A stretch of DNA of 64,000 bases from Megachile rotundata (taxonomy: Eukaryota; Arthropoda; Insecta; Hymenoptera; Megachilidae), in the NCBI RefSeq assembly GCF_050947335.1, contig NC_134989.1, positions 7,743,501 through 7,807,500 of the forward strand, written 5' to 3'. The notes below the pieces were generated by a model that saw nothing but the letters and a program-made list of their open reading frames with translations, searched no databases and was not told the DNA's origin. Below, in pieces: positions 25,501-37,101 of this stretch. Numbering within the stretch: position 1 is the first letter of the stretch; each line of letters starts with the position of its first letter. The position numbers and the translations under genes were made by a program.

Positions 25501-26910
25501 GGAAATATATTAATACATATATTTAATCATATAAATTACATATACAGAAAACAAGAATAAACACAGTTGACAATTTTACTAATTACTTTAAAAATAAACC
25601 TCTTTTATTTTTAATTTTGAAACATGAAAATTTTAACTCCTGTTTGACTCTGCTCAGTTATACAAATTACATTACACGTTATAAATATTTTTAAATATCG
25701 CATAATGTCCTCTACTTAATATTTTGCGAATAAAATAAACACTGTTGAGAGGTTGCAAATGTAGCTCAGTACCTTGAATGTAAATCATCATCAAAGAGTA
25801 ATATGTTCGGACAACAACTTTTTGTTTCGAAACATCATAATGAGGATACAAAGCAGATACAAAGCTTCTGTGGTTGTGCATTTCGCCATCTGAGTATGCG
25901 TATTTAAATGGTTGAACTTGTAGGATAAATTAAATGGGTTTGTGGACTTTGATAATCCCCGAAACCAGTATAAATGAGTTTTGTTGGATATACCGCAGGG
26001 AAATCAAAACTCTCCCCCACTCTTTTCGTTTGAAATTGCATTGCTGTAGCGACTCGCTATGAAACATACGGATATGTACGGAATGTGATAATTTAAACAC
26101 ATGAAGCTTGACATTTCTTCGAGTAATAAAATAAATACTAATTTTTTTATTATGAGGATTGCTCTAAATATTACATACATTGCGTAGTATAAATTTTTGT
26201 AGTATTACAATTATTGTGATGACTGAATTGTGATACTTTTATATGTAGATGACACTTTTTTGGAAGAAATTAAGATGCTAAGTTTAATTAAACTGGAACC
26301 TCAGAAATTTGGGAATTTGAAAATTTAATGATATGGAAATTTGCGGATTTGACAATTTGACATTTTAGAAATTTACAATGTAGGAATTTGATGATTTACA
26401 AATTTGTACATTCGATAAATTAGCAAATTAGAAATTTGAGAATTTGGCAATTTGACAATTTAGAAAATTTAGCGTGTAATAATTTGATAATTTAGAATTC
26501 AAAGCTTTTGGAATTTTTTACAATAAGAAATGTAGAACTCAAACACCTGGAAATTAAAAAATTTTTAATCGAAAATTGAAAAATGTAAAAATCTTCAAAT
26601 TGATAAAGTTGAGTCTAATAAAATACCAAATATAATCCCCCAAAAAATGAATACGAAAAATAAATAAATAATAATAGCATTCTCTTCTTATTTGTTCCAG
26701 GGCTTCACAAAGGAATTCACAACCCTAACTGCTTTAATTACTCACCACTCGGTGATGCCAGAATTACTGCCGTGCCCATTATCATTAAGTCGATACAACC
26801 CCAGCTTTGTGAAAAGCGATTCTAACAAAGACTTCGCAGACATCGATTCGGATCCCGATTACAATACCTTAGCCGACTTCCGTAAAATGATGGCTGACCT
26901 GAATGTCTAG
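19534..26910 (+). CDS. PTB-SH2 adaptor protein, tensin-type SH2 (candidate EGFRAP); 3' six exons, 5' end not found
   Basis: Coding exons: 19534-19680, 21595-21783, 22519-22958, 23531-23749, 24617-24788 and 26701-26910 (TAG stop). All join in phase and give 458 visible residues. The first exon is the carboxyl-terminal helix of a PTB/PID domain (TIVGNAFRMAYVAQLQRQ). About 280 residues of Ser/Thr/Pro-rich linker follow, including a TPTPPPLPERT proline motif. The last three exons encode an SH2 domain: PWFQAGIPRE at its start, phosphotyrosine-binding Arg in FMVRES, and HHSVMPELLPCPL near its end. The protein finishes DYNTLADFRKMMADLNV. PTB plus SH2 adaptors such as Drosophila EGFRAP and mammalian SH2D5 bind tyrosine-phosphorylated receptors; assignment to EGFRAP is from memory of the family. 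The upstream PTB exons are not identified and may lie in the repeat-rich 19 kb before it or outside the window. The donor at 23750 (GTTCGA) is weak. Confidence 0.85.
20181..20330. repeat. 9-bp minisatellite GAGAAAATT, intronic
   Basis: About ten near-perfect GAGAAAATT units with variants GAGAAACTT and GTGAAAATT lie in the first visible intron of the adaptor gene. The array is open on both strands: an 88-codon frame of Lys-Ile-Glu-Lys repeats on +, and an Ile-Phe-Ser repeat frame on -. Both are artefacts of the unit length. Confidence 0.9.
24226..24530. repeat. 21-bp tandem repeat, intronic
   Basis: Units such as TATGAACTTGTTAAAAATAA recur every 21 bases, about 14 times, ending some 90 bases before the SH2 exon at 24617. 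In one frame the array reads as a heptad-like Asn-Glu-Leu-Ile-Lys-Asn-Lys peptide. It lies in the intron, in the same direction as the gene. Confidence 0.85.
26290..26600. repeat. degenerate minisatellite in the last intron, G-rich strand on +
   Basis: Diverged AATTTGAGAATTTGGCAATT-like units of 8 bases lie in the final intron of the adaptor gene. It belongs to the dispersed 8-bp family. Confidence 0.65.
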
Positions 26911-29550
26911 AATAAAGCTCGCAGTTAGATCGGGGGAAAAAATCGATACTTTCACCGATGCTCTTTCAAATCGAGCAACTATAGTGAATTCGTTCCGAGG
27001 GACGACGAGAAATTGAAATACGTTCTCCAACATAGTACACCAATTGACGTAATACGATTTTAGAAAAGGAAAAACCCTACAGAATCATCAAAGTATATTT
27101 TCACCTTGAATTCCACGTCATTTTATGTATACCGTGTACGTCGATTAACTAAGGAATTTCTTGATAATGCATCGCGTATTCGAGAGTGAAAAAAATGCCG
27201 TACATTCGGGCGGTGATACGTATTCATAAGTCATCGATAGAAATAAGACACTTAGGTATAAGTAACTTAATGATCGCAACTATTAACGGAAACAAGAGCG
27301 AATCAAAAGTCAGAGGACGCGCAGCAGGGAAACCTATTCCATATTCGTAGATCAATTCGCAGAGTTTGCGTTGAACATGCGAAAACCTAGTGTGGATTTA
27401 GCTGAATTGAATTGCTAATAACACTGCCCAACTTGTATTTTGTTTTGCAACAACCGGTAAGTGGTTCTTGCAGATTTTCATGCATTTATTGCGAACTTCT
27501 CTTTATCAGTTGAGAAATTTTAATAAAATCTAGTACGAACAGTTTTTAATTAACTGTAAAAATCACCATTGCTTTTTGTAAAACACTCTCAAATTATACA
27601 TATCATATATTTTTATAACATCAACGTTCAAATATGTTTAAACAATCTTTAAAACGAGGGATATCTGCTAATTTTTTGCATATTTTTTATTTTAGAAATA
27701 TCTATAAAATCTACGAGCCACCAAAACCTATAAAACAGATTTAGGTTTCAATTTAGAAAATAAAGTCGATATGAGACGTAACCTGATCTGACCTAATCTA
27801 ACGTTCAATCTGCCTCTCTTGCTCTTACTTAAACTTTAGACAATTATATTGTGAATAAAAATTTCAGATTCGTAATTAATGCATGAAAATGTTTAAAAAT
27901 CGCTCATTTACTGTTGCAAAGCATTAAAAAAGTTAAAATTTGTTGCACAGTGCAATTTAGTAGCGCGACCCGGTCTAGTATTGATATATCTTAACGCCAA
28001 CTCTGTGATCACTTTTGAAGAACAACTGTTTGCAGCATTTTTCATGAACTAGTAGCGTTTAAATTGAATGAAAGTTATCTCAAGAACGAAATATATTTTT
28101 CAATGTTGCTACAAATGATTCTTGACTAGTTTCTGTTCGAAACGATTTGAATTTCATTTAGGGGTCAAAGTTTGCGAATGTTAAATAGCAATGATTAATT
28201 AGAAATTATATTATATTAACATGAAATTTACCGGTGAAATGTTGCCAGAAAAATTTAGCGTACTAGTGTATGATTTTTCAGCAATTTAGGTATCAACTAT
28301 TTTTAGTTAATTTGATCGACTGTAATAAATGAAAAAGATTTCTCGAGATTTTACCGTTATCACGCCGCTGAATAGTGTTTTACAAAATTAATGTAAATGT
28401 GTTTATATGTATATAAATTATAATTATTGTTATACAATACTACTTATATTTAATTACACGAGATCGACGGCAGCATCGGGGAGAACTGCACCCACGAAAC
28501 TCTAACCAGACAGGAAGCGAAGAATTCCATGGAAGTTATAATGATAAGACGAAAAAATATAACCTTGCAGTGGTAATTTAATTACACGACTAAACTAGTC
28601 TTGTACAGAGTTTATGTGCGCATAGTGAATATTAAAGAAAAAGAAAAGATTCGAATAAAAAACAAAATGTATGATCATGTGTGTGTATTAACAGATGTTG
28701 AAGAACAAAACCGAAAACTGTGTGCCGTTTTTATATGCCCAAGAATATAAAAGTTTAAACAAACACCTACTTCTCAAAACTTGTACTTCTTGAACGATAT
28801 GGACACATTGAATCAGATTTAACGAGCGGCTAAAGTACCGTCGATTTATCCTACAAAGCAACACAGATGAGACAGCTGGTGATCGATAAATAATGAAATA
28901 GTAATATTTTAATAAGAAGTTTACCCACGTTCGAATATCTGGTATTAAATTAAACAAGCAACACTCTCTATCGTATTAAGATTTATATATTAAAAGAAAA
29001 ACGTGTTTCGCATTCATTTATTTAAATCAACCGGAAGTGTAATATGTACCGTATAGACTTTGAAGGTGTAGATGAAGCGAAGTTACAAAAACATAAATCG
29101 CTTATTACTATTTTCGAGAAAGACAGGGATTCGCTATAATTTCAATAATTTACGAACATTCGTTATACCTTCGACATCAAAAGCGAGGTACAGGATAATC
29201 TTTATATCATCAAATTGATTAACGTCTGATAAGGTAAATATGCAAAGAAAATAAGTGGAAATTAATAAATCATTGTAAGCTACGCTAAGCGAGACATTAA
29301 TCACTGCTTCAAATTTGTAACGTTTTACGAATCATTATAGCAATGCGTTGTATAATTTCAATAAAATTATTTATTACAATAAACAGTGAATGAAACAGCG
29401 TAATTTAATCTGATGCACACACTGACATATAAACTGGTAAGTATGATAGATTTAATTAATGAAAACTTTTCATTTCTCAGAGGATAGATTTATCTATCCT
29501 GTTTAAAGAAAACTCCATACTGATTTAATACGGTAAAATTTGTTATATCT
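26911..29550. other. 3' UTR of the adaptor gene and convergent intergenic region
   Basis: An AATAAA lies immediately after the TAG stop (26911-26916), probably too close to be the main signal; others lie near 27858 and 28646. I see no further coding exon on either strand. The 89-codon frame at 28688-28957 on - is not recognisable. The region separates two convergent genes. Confidence 0.5.
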
Positions 29551-29556
29551 TTTATT
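29551..29556 (-). terminator. polyadenylation signal AATAAA of DCAF13
   Basis: TTTATT on + reads AATAAA on the minus strand, 40 bases after the DCAF13 stop codon. This is the first canonical signal downstream of the stop. Confidence 0.6.
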
Positions 29557-29595
29557 AAATCCGTATAGAATTGTGATATAGTTAATAATCCTATA

Positions 29596-31409
29596 TTAAA
29601 AATCTCGTCGATGAACGTGTTTTGCTCTTTCAGGTACGAAAGGTACTGAACCAGGTTTAGAATGAGCGCGTCTATTGGCCTCCCTAAAATAAAACAAAAT
29701 ATACTTAGCACATTTCTAAAAATAATACTACAACAGCGTTAATTATTTTTTCTTTCAGTAACTGTACGTACTTCCGTTTACTTTTCTCGTTAATTGTACG
29801 CAATTCGGCTTTTGCGTTATAAATGTGTTTCGGAACCTGTCTATGCCGAGCAATTCGTTTAACTTGAGGATGTGCAGCAAACTTCGCTTTCAGAGCTTCA
29901 TTATAGTTTAAAGCTGCTTTTTCTCTAGGTTTCAGCTAGAATAACGTATTTCATTAGTCAATGCAGCGGAGAGAAAAATACATAAAGTAAATTTTAAATA
30001 ACGTACAACACCAAGTTTTTCTGCAGCCTTTGCTTTCCAAACGCGAATATTCATTTCATCGCTACCGCTCAATACATATTTATTGTCGAGAGACCACGCA
30101 ACACAGGTTAATCTTTGCATACGTTTCGTGTGATATACTTCTCGAGAATGACCCTTGTGAACTTCGAAAATGCGAATAGATTTATCATAACTACCAGACA
30201 CAAATTCTCTACCAGTTGGCGCATAATCAACATCTACTACAGCTTCCACATGATCCTTATGTACATTTACAGGTGTCTTCAATTTACGAATATCATAGGT
30301 GTACAAGCTGAAAAGTGAAAAATACTAATAAATTATCTAAGTAATATAACATTTTTTCAGTACATACTTGTAATCTTCATTGGCACATGTAAAGGTGACT
30401 GCTTCCATGGGATTCCAAGACAATTTGTTTGATCTTAATCTCATGTATACTTTACGCAAGGGACCAGTGTCTCTGGCATCATATAAGATTATACTTCGAT
30501 CACTTGCACAGGCAGCTGCAATATATTTGTTGAAATAGATGACTTTGTTACATAATAATTTGCCTTATACTGTATAATATTTCTTACCAAATAAATTTGA
30601 TTGAATAGGATTATATTTAATATCATATAAGCTATCAACACCCCATTTGAATGTACGGGTTGGTTCATTCCTAGTTTCGTCCCACAAGTGACACACTTCA
30701 CCACATGTTGCGAATATTGGTTGCATCCGATGATGAGAAATTCCTGTTATTATAGTCTATAAAATGTTTATTTGCATTTAACACAGCATATAAAAACAAC
30801 AGTTTTAATTTTCATAGATGATTAATATCTTACTTTACTGATGATAGTATTTACAGGCTCTTCTTCCTCACCAAATTGTGGGTTTTGTGATTTCCATATT
30901 TTAATTGTTTTATCGTCACCAACAGTAATAAATTGCTTCTCATCTACTCCATATGTTATCCCTCGTATTATACCATCATGTGCCAAAATGTTACGTACAC
31001 ATTGTTTTTGAGTAAGATTCCATACTCTAACTTCTCCATCAAAAGATCCACTAATAACTATTGATAATTGTGAAGGATGTTTACACAAACAAGAAACACC
31101 ATCTTTATGTCCCTCCAAGCTTCCAACAAAGGGTTTTGCAAATACTCTTTCTAACTTTACTGCGTTTAAGGCCCTAGTGTATTCTCTTGCTGCATCGAAC
31201 GGATGTAATGCAGGATCAAAATTCCTGGGAACTGTAAATAATTCACATTATTAACAACTACATCTTGAATTCTGAACTATTTCTACAGTATATACAAATT
31301 GAAATGTTTACAGGTTATACAGGTTAAAATGAAACTAACGTTTATGAATATCACGCTTTGTTTCTCTCAAGTACTCATCTGGATTTCTTGTTAAAACTTT
31401 TACCTTCAT
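29596..31409 (-). CDS. DCAF13: DDB1- and CUL4-associated factor 13 (SOF1 homologue), complete
   Basis: Seven coding exons on the minus strand: 31340-31409, 30834-31231, 30588-30756, 30368-30515, 30007-30307, 29772-29935 and 29596-29683. All have GT-AG junctions in consistent phase and give 445 residues, the same length I recall for the human protein. It begins MKVKVLTRNPDEYLRETK and carries about seven WD repeats (e.g. GSFDGEVRVWNLT, GDDKTIKIWKS, GSYDKSIRIFEV, GSDEMNIRVWKA). A Sof1-like basic tail follows (REKAALNYNEAL to RAHSKPGSVPFVPE). In yeast and animals the protein is a nucleolar component of the small-subunit processome needed for 18S rRNA maturation; in animals it can also act as a CUL4-DDB1 substrate receptor. 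It is divergent from the FAM162 gene, whose first exon lies about 860 bases away, and nothing appears broken. Identification is confident because similarity runs the whole length. Confidence 0.96.
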
Positions 31410-32270
31410 ATTTTGAGCATTTAATGAAGTTTAAACCACTGTAAATACAATTAATAATCACACTATTGTGATTAGGTTAGAATAGGTTACCAATGAAACG
31501 TTATACACAACTCTTCCACAAGGAAAGGGTTGTCAAACTAATCTATGGTGATCTATGGTTGAACCATTGCATTTTAAATCGGTCCAACCACTCTACTATG
31601 AAAACTAAATTCGAAAACCGATTTGTCTTGTTAGAAAAAAATTACTTTGAACAAAATTATATTGTCTACCTTATATATGACTATGAAAAGTAATTGGTAG
31701 AACAATATCAATCACAAGTTTTTCTGAACACGGTCAATCCACGTGTAAAGACAAAATTGATCTGTAGAACGATCAATACATAACTTATAAATTCAAATTT
31801 AAATAATAAACTGCAAGAGCAAAGAAATTCATAAAAGTAAACTTTTTATTACGTAACAATATACATTTTTTAAATACTATACTTTATTATACAGAATATA
31901 CTTATTTAAAATAATAATATTTTATTACATCTAAATTTTAAAAATAGTTTAAACCGTATACCTGTAAAACAGTAATATCAACAACAATCACCTTTACTGA
32001 ATTGTTAGTAAATTCACTTTTTTTCAGACTTCATGTTGAATTCAAATATTTTTCTTTCGTTCGAAAAAAAATACTTTCACTCAAAATCGTTTCTTATATT
32101 TCTCGCTCCAATAATATACGAATTAATTATATTTTATGAATTGAAGTATCTGGATAATTTAGAATAAAAATCCTTTAAATTTTGAAAAGTTGAGCTAGGG
32201 ATATTAGAAAGCTGAACTGTAATTAATGTTAGCGATTTCGTATATAAACATTCACACATACTGGGTTGCG
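31410..32270. other. divergent intergenic region between DCAF13 and FAM162
   Basis: AT-rich DNA of about 860 bases that must contain the 5' UTR and promoter of DCAF13 and the promoter of the FAM162 gene. The first 60 bases next to the DCAF13 start lack further in-frame ATG. The 66-codon frame at 31493-31693 is not recognisable. Confidence 0.5.
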
Positions 32271-32336
32271 TCAGTCGTGAGCAAGAGGTAGAAGGCAATA
32301 GATTCGTCGTCAGAAATTGATAATTAACAATCTAAA
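32271..32336 (+). promoter_or_regulatory. putative transcription start and 5' UTR exon of FAM162
   Basis: TCAGTC at 32271 matches the arthropod initiator TCAGT. It is followed by an untranslated stretch ending in AATCTAAA and a consensus donor GTAAGT at 32337. This fits a non-coding first exon spliced to the acceptor TTGCAG at 32931-32936, one base before the ATG. Confidence 0.4.
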
Positions 32337-32937
32337 GTAAGTGAATGAGAGATACATGATATCTGTCACGTTGCACAACATTAAAGTTAGATGTTTAATA
32401 TAATCGAAATATTGAATGCATTAAATGACAAAAATACAATCAATGAAACCGTTACAGAATTCGGTTAAGTGCAATTCACATCCCGTTTATAAAATATAGT
32501 TATAATTTATTTATAGGCATATAACGTACAAATTGCGGAACCAACGCTCAAATATTTTGTACATTAATATATCATCTAATATACTGTATTGTTGAACGTT
32601 GATGATGTTGTACATAATTATTTATGAAAGACTACTTGTATAAAGTACAAATTTTGTATTATAACTTTTATATTTGTTGATTGTATTAGCACTTTGATAT
32701 TTTTTAATATTTAAATATTATGTTATAATATTCTGTTCATATTTGTCTTTTAAATTAAGTGTGTAGTAATTTAATTTCTCATAAGAATATTGTAATGATA
32801 GTACATGAATGGAAAATAATAAATTTAATAATTGTAACTACTTGTTTTTATTGTATTATATTTAGTTTGTTATAATACAAATTTTAACTATTAATAATTC
32901 TACAATAATATAATTAATGTTAAGCAATATTTGCAGC

Positions 32938-34066
32938 ATGTTTTGTTCAAGATTGATGAAGGAGTTTAAATTTTTAAGAATTAGACAAATACATTCTACT
33001 ATCATTAAGTATGAAGAGAAAGCAGCTCCTGATAAGGCTAATAAGCCATCAGGAAGTCTAAGGATGGAAGAAGATATATTAGGTAAAATTTATTTATATA
33101 AAATTTTCATTTACAATAATTAAAACTGAAGGGTGAGAATGAAAGACAGTATTTATTAGCTAAAAGTATGAAAGTAAGGCATGGATCGGTAGAGATATAA
33201 AACAGATATTGGGGAGAGAATAAAGGAAGACAATATGGTCTTTGCAGCAATAAATTTGAGAATTTAAAACACATTGTAAGAGAATGTGGCAAATTAGAAA
33301 AGGGTATTAGCATAAAAGTTGTTAATGGAAAGGAAGAAAAGAGGGCTGTAGAATATTTAAAAGAACTTAAAAGGAAAGGTATAAAGGAACAGAAAAATAA
33401 ATGGTTAAATAAGAAGAGTATATAAATAAAAACAGGGTGATCAATACATGATAGATGTAATGAAAGGGGTATGAATATTTGTGAAAGATAAACAATAGTA
33501 ATAATTATAGAGTACGTCTTTTAATTGTTGAAAGATTGAAAAGTAAACTACCTTCTTATTGTTATCATTATTATTCAATAAAAATCAATTTTATTTTATA
33601 TATTTTAGGGTCACCTCTTCATACTTGTACTAATCTTGATAAAAAAATATTAGTGTGGGTTAAACGTTTTCCTAGTTTAGCTGAGGTTCCAGATCAAGTA
33701 ACGTAAGTAAATAAATATTAGATATTTATGGTGTCTAAAATCTTGATATAAAATATATTATTTTATAATACTAACAATAAATTATATTTTATAACAATTA
33801 TAATATGAAGATTACTTACTTACCTTAAGATTACATACCTATTTTTATTAATTAGTATAGATTGTATGCAAAAAGCACACACTAAAGCAAGAGTACGTGT
33901 ATGTTTCATACTGATGGGAATTTCTATAGCTGCTTTTATTGGATCTGTTATAATGGGAAAGAGAGATGTAGCATCTGGGAAAAATATATTGACAGAAAGA
34001 TTGAAGTACTATGAAAAAGTAAGAGAACAAGCGAATGCAGAGAAGCAAAACAAAGGAAAAGAATAA
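32938..34066 (+). CDS. FAM162/UPF0389 family mitochondrial membrane protein
   Basis: Coding exons 32938-33082, 33609-33702 and 33856-34066 join in phase and give 149 residues. The ATG at 32938 is chosen because the acceptor TTGCAG ends at 32936, which excludes the in-frame ATG at 32917. The amino terminus (MFCSRLMKEFKFLRIRQIHS) is basic and rich in hydrophobics, as in a mitochondrial presequence. The middle has the family block KRFPSLAEVPDQV followed by MQKAHTKARVRV. One membrane span follows (CFILMGISIAAFIGSVIMG), then a charged tail. Family members include human FAM162A/B and Drosophila CG9231; FAM162A has been linked to hypoxia-induced mitochondrial cell death, while the insect function is not established. 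It converges on MIX23. Acceptor choice for exon 3 (TTAG at 33852-33855 rather than TATAG at 33856-33860) is dictated by reading phase. Confidence 0.88.
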
Positions 34067-34103
34067 TGTATTTCAGTATTATTATAAATATTCGAAATGC
34101 AAT

Positions 34104-34109
34104 AATAAA
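34104..34109 (+). terminator. polyadenylation signal AATAAA of the FAM162 gene
   Basis: The first AATAAA after the stop codon lies 38 bases downstream of it. Confidence 0.55.
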
Positions 34110-34549
34110 ATAGGTTATCTAGCGTGACATTTTAATATGATTTTCTATTGCTTGTATTGCTAGTGAATATTGCTCACATTTTAAGCAATGCTACTTGAAC
34201 AATCAGTCTTTTTCTTTATAGTGTAAAAATATATTTATGTATATGAACTATTTTGAAAGTATAAAATATGTAACATAAAAATGATGTACCACATTAATAT
34301 TGTAAAATATATTTCATAGCAAATATAAAATATTTCAATTAATTTCTAATTATTACTAAATGATTACGAAATGTGACAGTAAAAAATATGTCTAATATTA
34401 CATGTAGATATATACTTTATATTGTCCCTATTAATTCTATTTTATGAAATAATAAGACTATGAAAAAATGAACAACAGAATACAATCATTATTTTCACAT
34501 TTACCAGTTGTTTATATTTATTATATTATTAATGTAATTACTAAACATC

Positions 34550-34555
34550 TTTATT
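34550..34555 (-). terminator. polyadenylation signal AATAAA of MIX23
   Basis: TTTATT on + reads AATAAA on the minus strand, about 130 bases past the MIX23 stop codon. The convergent FAM162 and MIX23 stop codons are only about 620 bases apart. Confidence 0.4.
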
Positions 34556-34683
34556 TGTTTCTATAATTGTAGACACTATATAGTTACAAATTATTGTGTC
34601 TTCAAGGGTTATGGTAAATGAAACTGCAACAATAATGGTATAAAAAAGGATGTTTCTAACTATTCATATAATTATTTACATTA

Positions 34684-35651
34684 TTATGATTTTATATTTA
34701 TAGGTTTATAAAAACTACGACATTTTTCTTGATATACATCAACTGTACGTTTTTTTACAATTTCTTCTACTCCTAATTCTGACTGTAACAAACGTAAAGT
34801 ATTCTGTTCTTTCCTTAATGTTTTAAGAAGTTGTAAGCTATCATCACCATTATCTCTTTGCGCTTTCAATTGCTGTACTTTTTCTTTTGATGCATTTAAA
34901 CATCTTGTAATGGCCATTTCTCTTTCTTTATGACCTGACTGAATTTGTTCAAATAATTCCTTGCATTGAGCCTTGGGGTCAACTTGGCTTTTGAATGACT
35001 CTGTTGGAATTATAGCATTCAGCATATAAATAATTTTATCATCAATTTGCCGCATTTTTTGTAATGCATCCTGTAACAAAAATAATTGTCATAAAATAAA
35101 TTTTAATAGAATAATACCTGCAAGAAATATATGCAAAAATAACATTGAAAATTAATAAAGTTTACAAGTTTAATATATATTCTAATAATTATATATTTAT
35201 AATACATAAATTATTATTACATTTCATACGTCAATACATTTTTGTTGTACATGATATATGTGCTATATTAGATTTATGCTTTAGTGACTTAACTATAGAA
35301 GTACCCTAACCTAAACTAAGATTTAAAAATTAGATGCTAATATATTATTTTGTAATATTCAGTTTAACAATTTTATCACTTCGTCACGTGATAGCAGTGT
35401 CAATTTTAATATCTTAAAGCTTAGATACTTTATAAAATACATGAACTATCATGTAACCTGAATTATATGTATGCGCGTGCTCTGTATAGATTAACTGAGA
35501 TACATATTGTTTGTACAAAATGTTTAGGTTATAAATTAAAAAGGCAGAGTTTACAGTTAAAAGAAGCAAATATTTCATATAATTCTATAATATACATGAA
35601 AAATACCTGAAACTCTAGAAAATCTCCGCATTCTGCACCTAAGGCTGCCAT
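34684..35651 (-). CDS. MIX23: MIX23 (CCDC58) mitochondrial protein homologue, complete
   Basis: Two coding exons on the minus strand: 35607-35651 encodes MAALGAECGDFLEFQ, and 34684-35070 the rest. The GT-AG junction lies in phase 0, and the product is 143 residues against about 144 for human CCDC58. Shared family features run the full length: the acidic start CGDFLEFQ, KMRQIDDKIIYMLN, a long helical coiled-coil-like middle, LLKTLRKEQNTLRLLQSELG and EKCRSFYKP near the end. Cysteines sit in each of these blocks. The yeast homologue Mix23 is a mitochondrial intermembrane-space protein that aids protein import; the animal role is inferred from it. Exon 1 is too short for an ORF search and was found by matching the family start and a GTATTT donor. 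Confidence 0.93.
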
Positions 35652-36582
35652 TTTCTTGTAGGAGGATCAAAAGCATAATCAGAAGATATTGTAAACATCC
35701 ATCTATCGCAAGTAATTCTTAGTTAATAGCCTATTAATAATAGAATTATTAATGCAGTGGTAATACTTTCTTCCATGTAATAAATTTAAGGGTAATTGTG
35801 TATGTCATGTATGAAACGCGCTTAGTTGTTCTTTATCAACTATAAAAAACAGTATGTGTAAAATATAGTCAATCTTACATACTGAGAAGATTTAATATGT
35901 AAATAAAATGTGAAAGACTATAGTTTATTATAAAGCAATTTACAAGGTTCATTTTAGAGTAATTTATAAAGTATTTTGGAAGATTAAGTTTTATGTATAT
36001 TATACAATTCATATTTTCGAGCGCTGTTTCGAATTGATACATCTAGCGTTATCTGACGATCAAATAAGAAATTGAAATGATCGAAACAAGAAGTTGTTTT
36101 TCAACATTTGGAGATAAAAATACATTTTGGCGAAACTTCGGAAAACTATCATACTCTCTTATTGATCAAATTTTATAAATAAGCTCTTTTTTGTAAAAGA
36201 AGGTATCTGTGAGAATTTTTGTTGGCAACTTGAAAGAAAATTGTTTCCATTTTTATGTCACTTTCTGTGTCATCGACGGGAAGCAGTATGCAAATTGTTT
36301 TGAACCGATAATTCACAACTTTTGACCCGCGGAATATATTGTAAACAGCACTATTATATTTAATTATACATTAACAATACTCAGTATTGTGTACTCTGTG
36401 AATACAGCATTTCCTAATATTTAAGGTGATGCAGTTTAATAAATAAAACACGCTGTATAAATGTATAGTTTATAAATAAAAATTTATTAAACAATATACA
36501 ATTGTAAATTCATATTATTTATATAACTAGGAATTTTTTCGAAGAAAGTATTAAACACAGTTTCCTTTTATTTTATTTTATT
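35652..36582. other. intergenic AT-rich DNA upstream of MIX23
   Basis: Contains the MIX23 promoter and 5' UTR near its right edge in gene direction. A single ATCTAGCG string at 36042-36049 resembles half of the CTCF-like motif found in the neighbouring repeat. No gene is visible. Confidence 0.45.
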
Positions 36583-37101
36583 GAACGAGCGAGCAGAAGG
36601 CGAGCGAAGCTCTTATACTTGGTTTTGCAACTTCTTTGTCCGTGTTTATCTTTTGCACTTAACCAATTCTCATCAAATTTTGCACGCACATGCGTATGTA
36701 CATCGAGATGGACATAGAAAAAAAAATTTGAAATCGGACTTGCCACGCAGGAATAATCACCGAAAAAACTGATCCTCAGAGACTTCAATGTAAAAGTTAA
36801 ATTTGCTCGCATTTAGAATTTTCGTTATTGGGAATATTGCAAAACACCTACCGTTTGATATTCAATACATGTATTTTAAAAACACTATTTCCGGATAAAT
36901 ATACAGTTTTATACATATATTTTTGTTCAAAAAATATTCTTGGACATATCGAGATCAACTTGAGCCGTTCAGGTTTAAGGGGTGAAAAAATTTCACTCTG
37001 CGCTGAAATACTTTCCTGGAAATTAACGATCAATTTTGAACTTTGACCCCATGCGCAGTAGCAAACCGTTACAAATAGTGTAGTTTATGGACTAAAAAAT
37101 T

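Noticed and set aside
36573..37046. Short frames of 61 to 79 codons on both strands at the left edge of the foldback
   Set aside because: They fall in the repeated flank blocks of the element and show no protein similarity.
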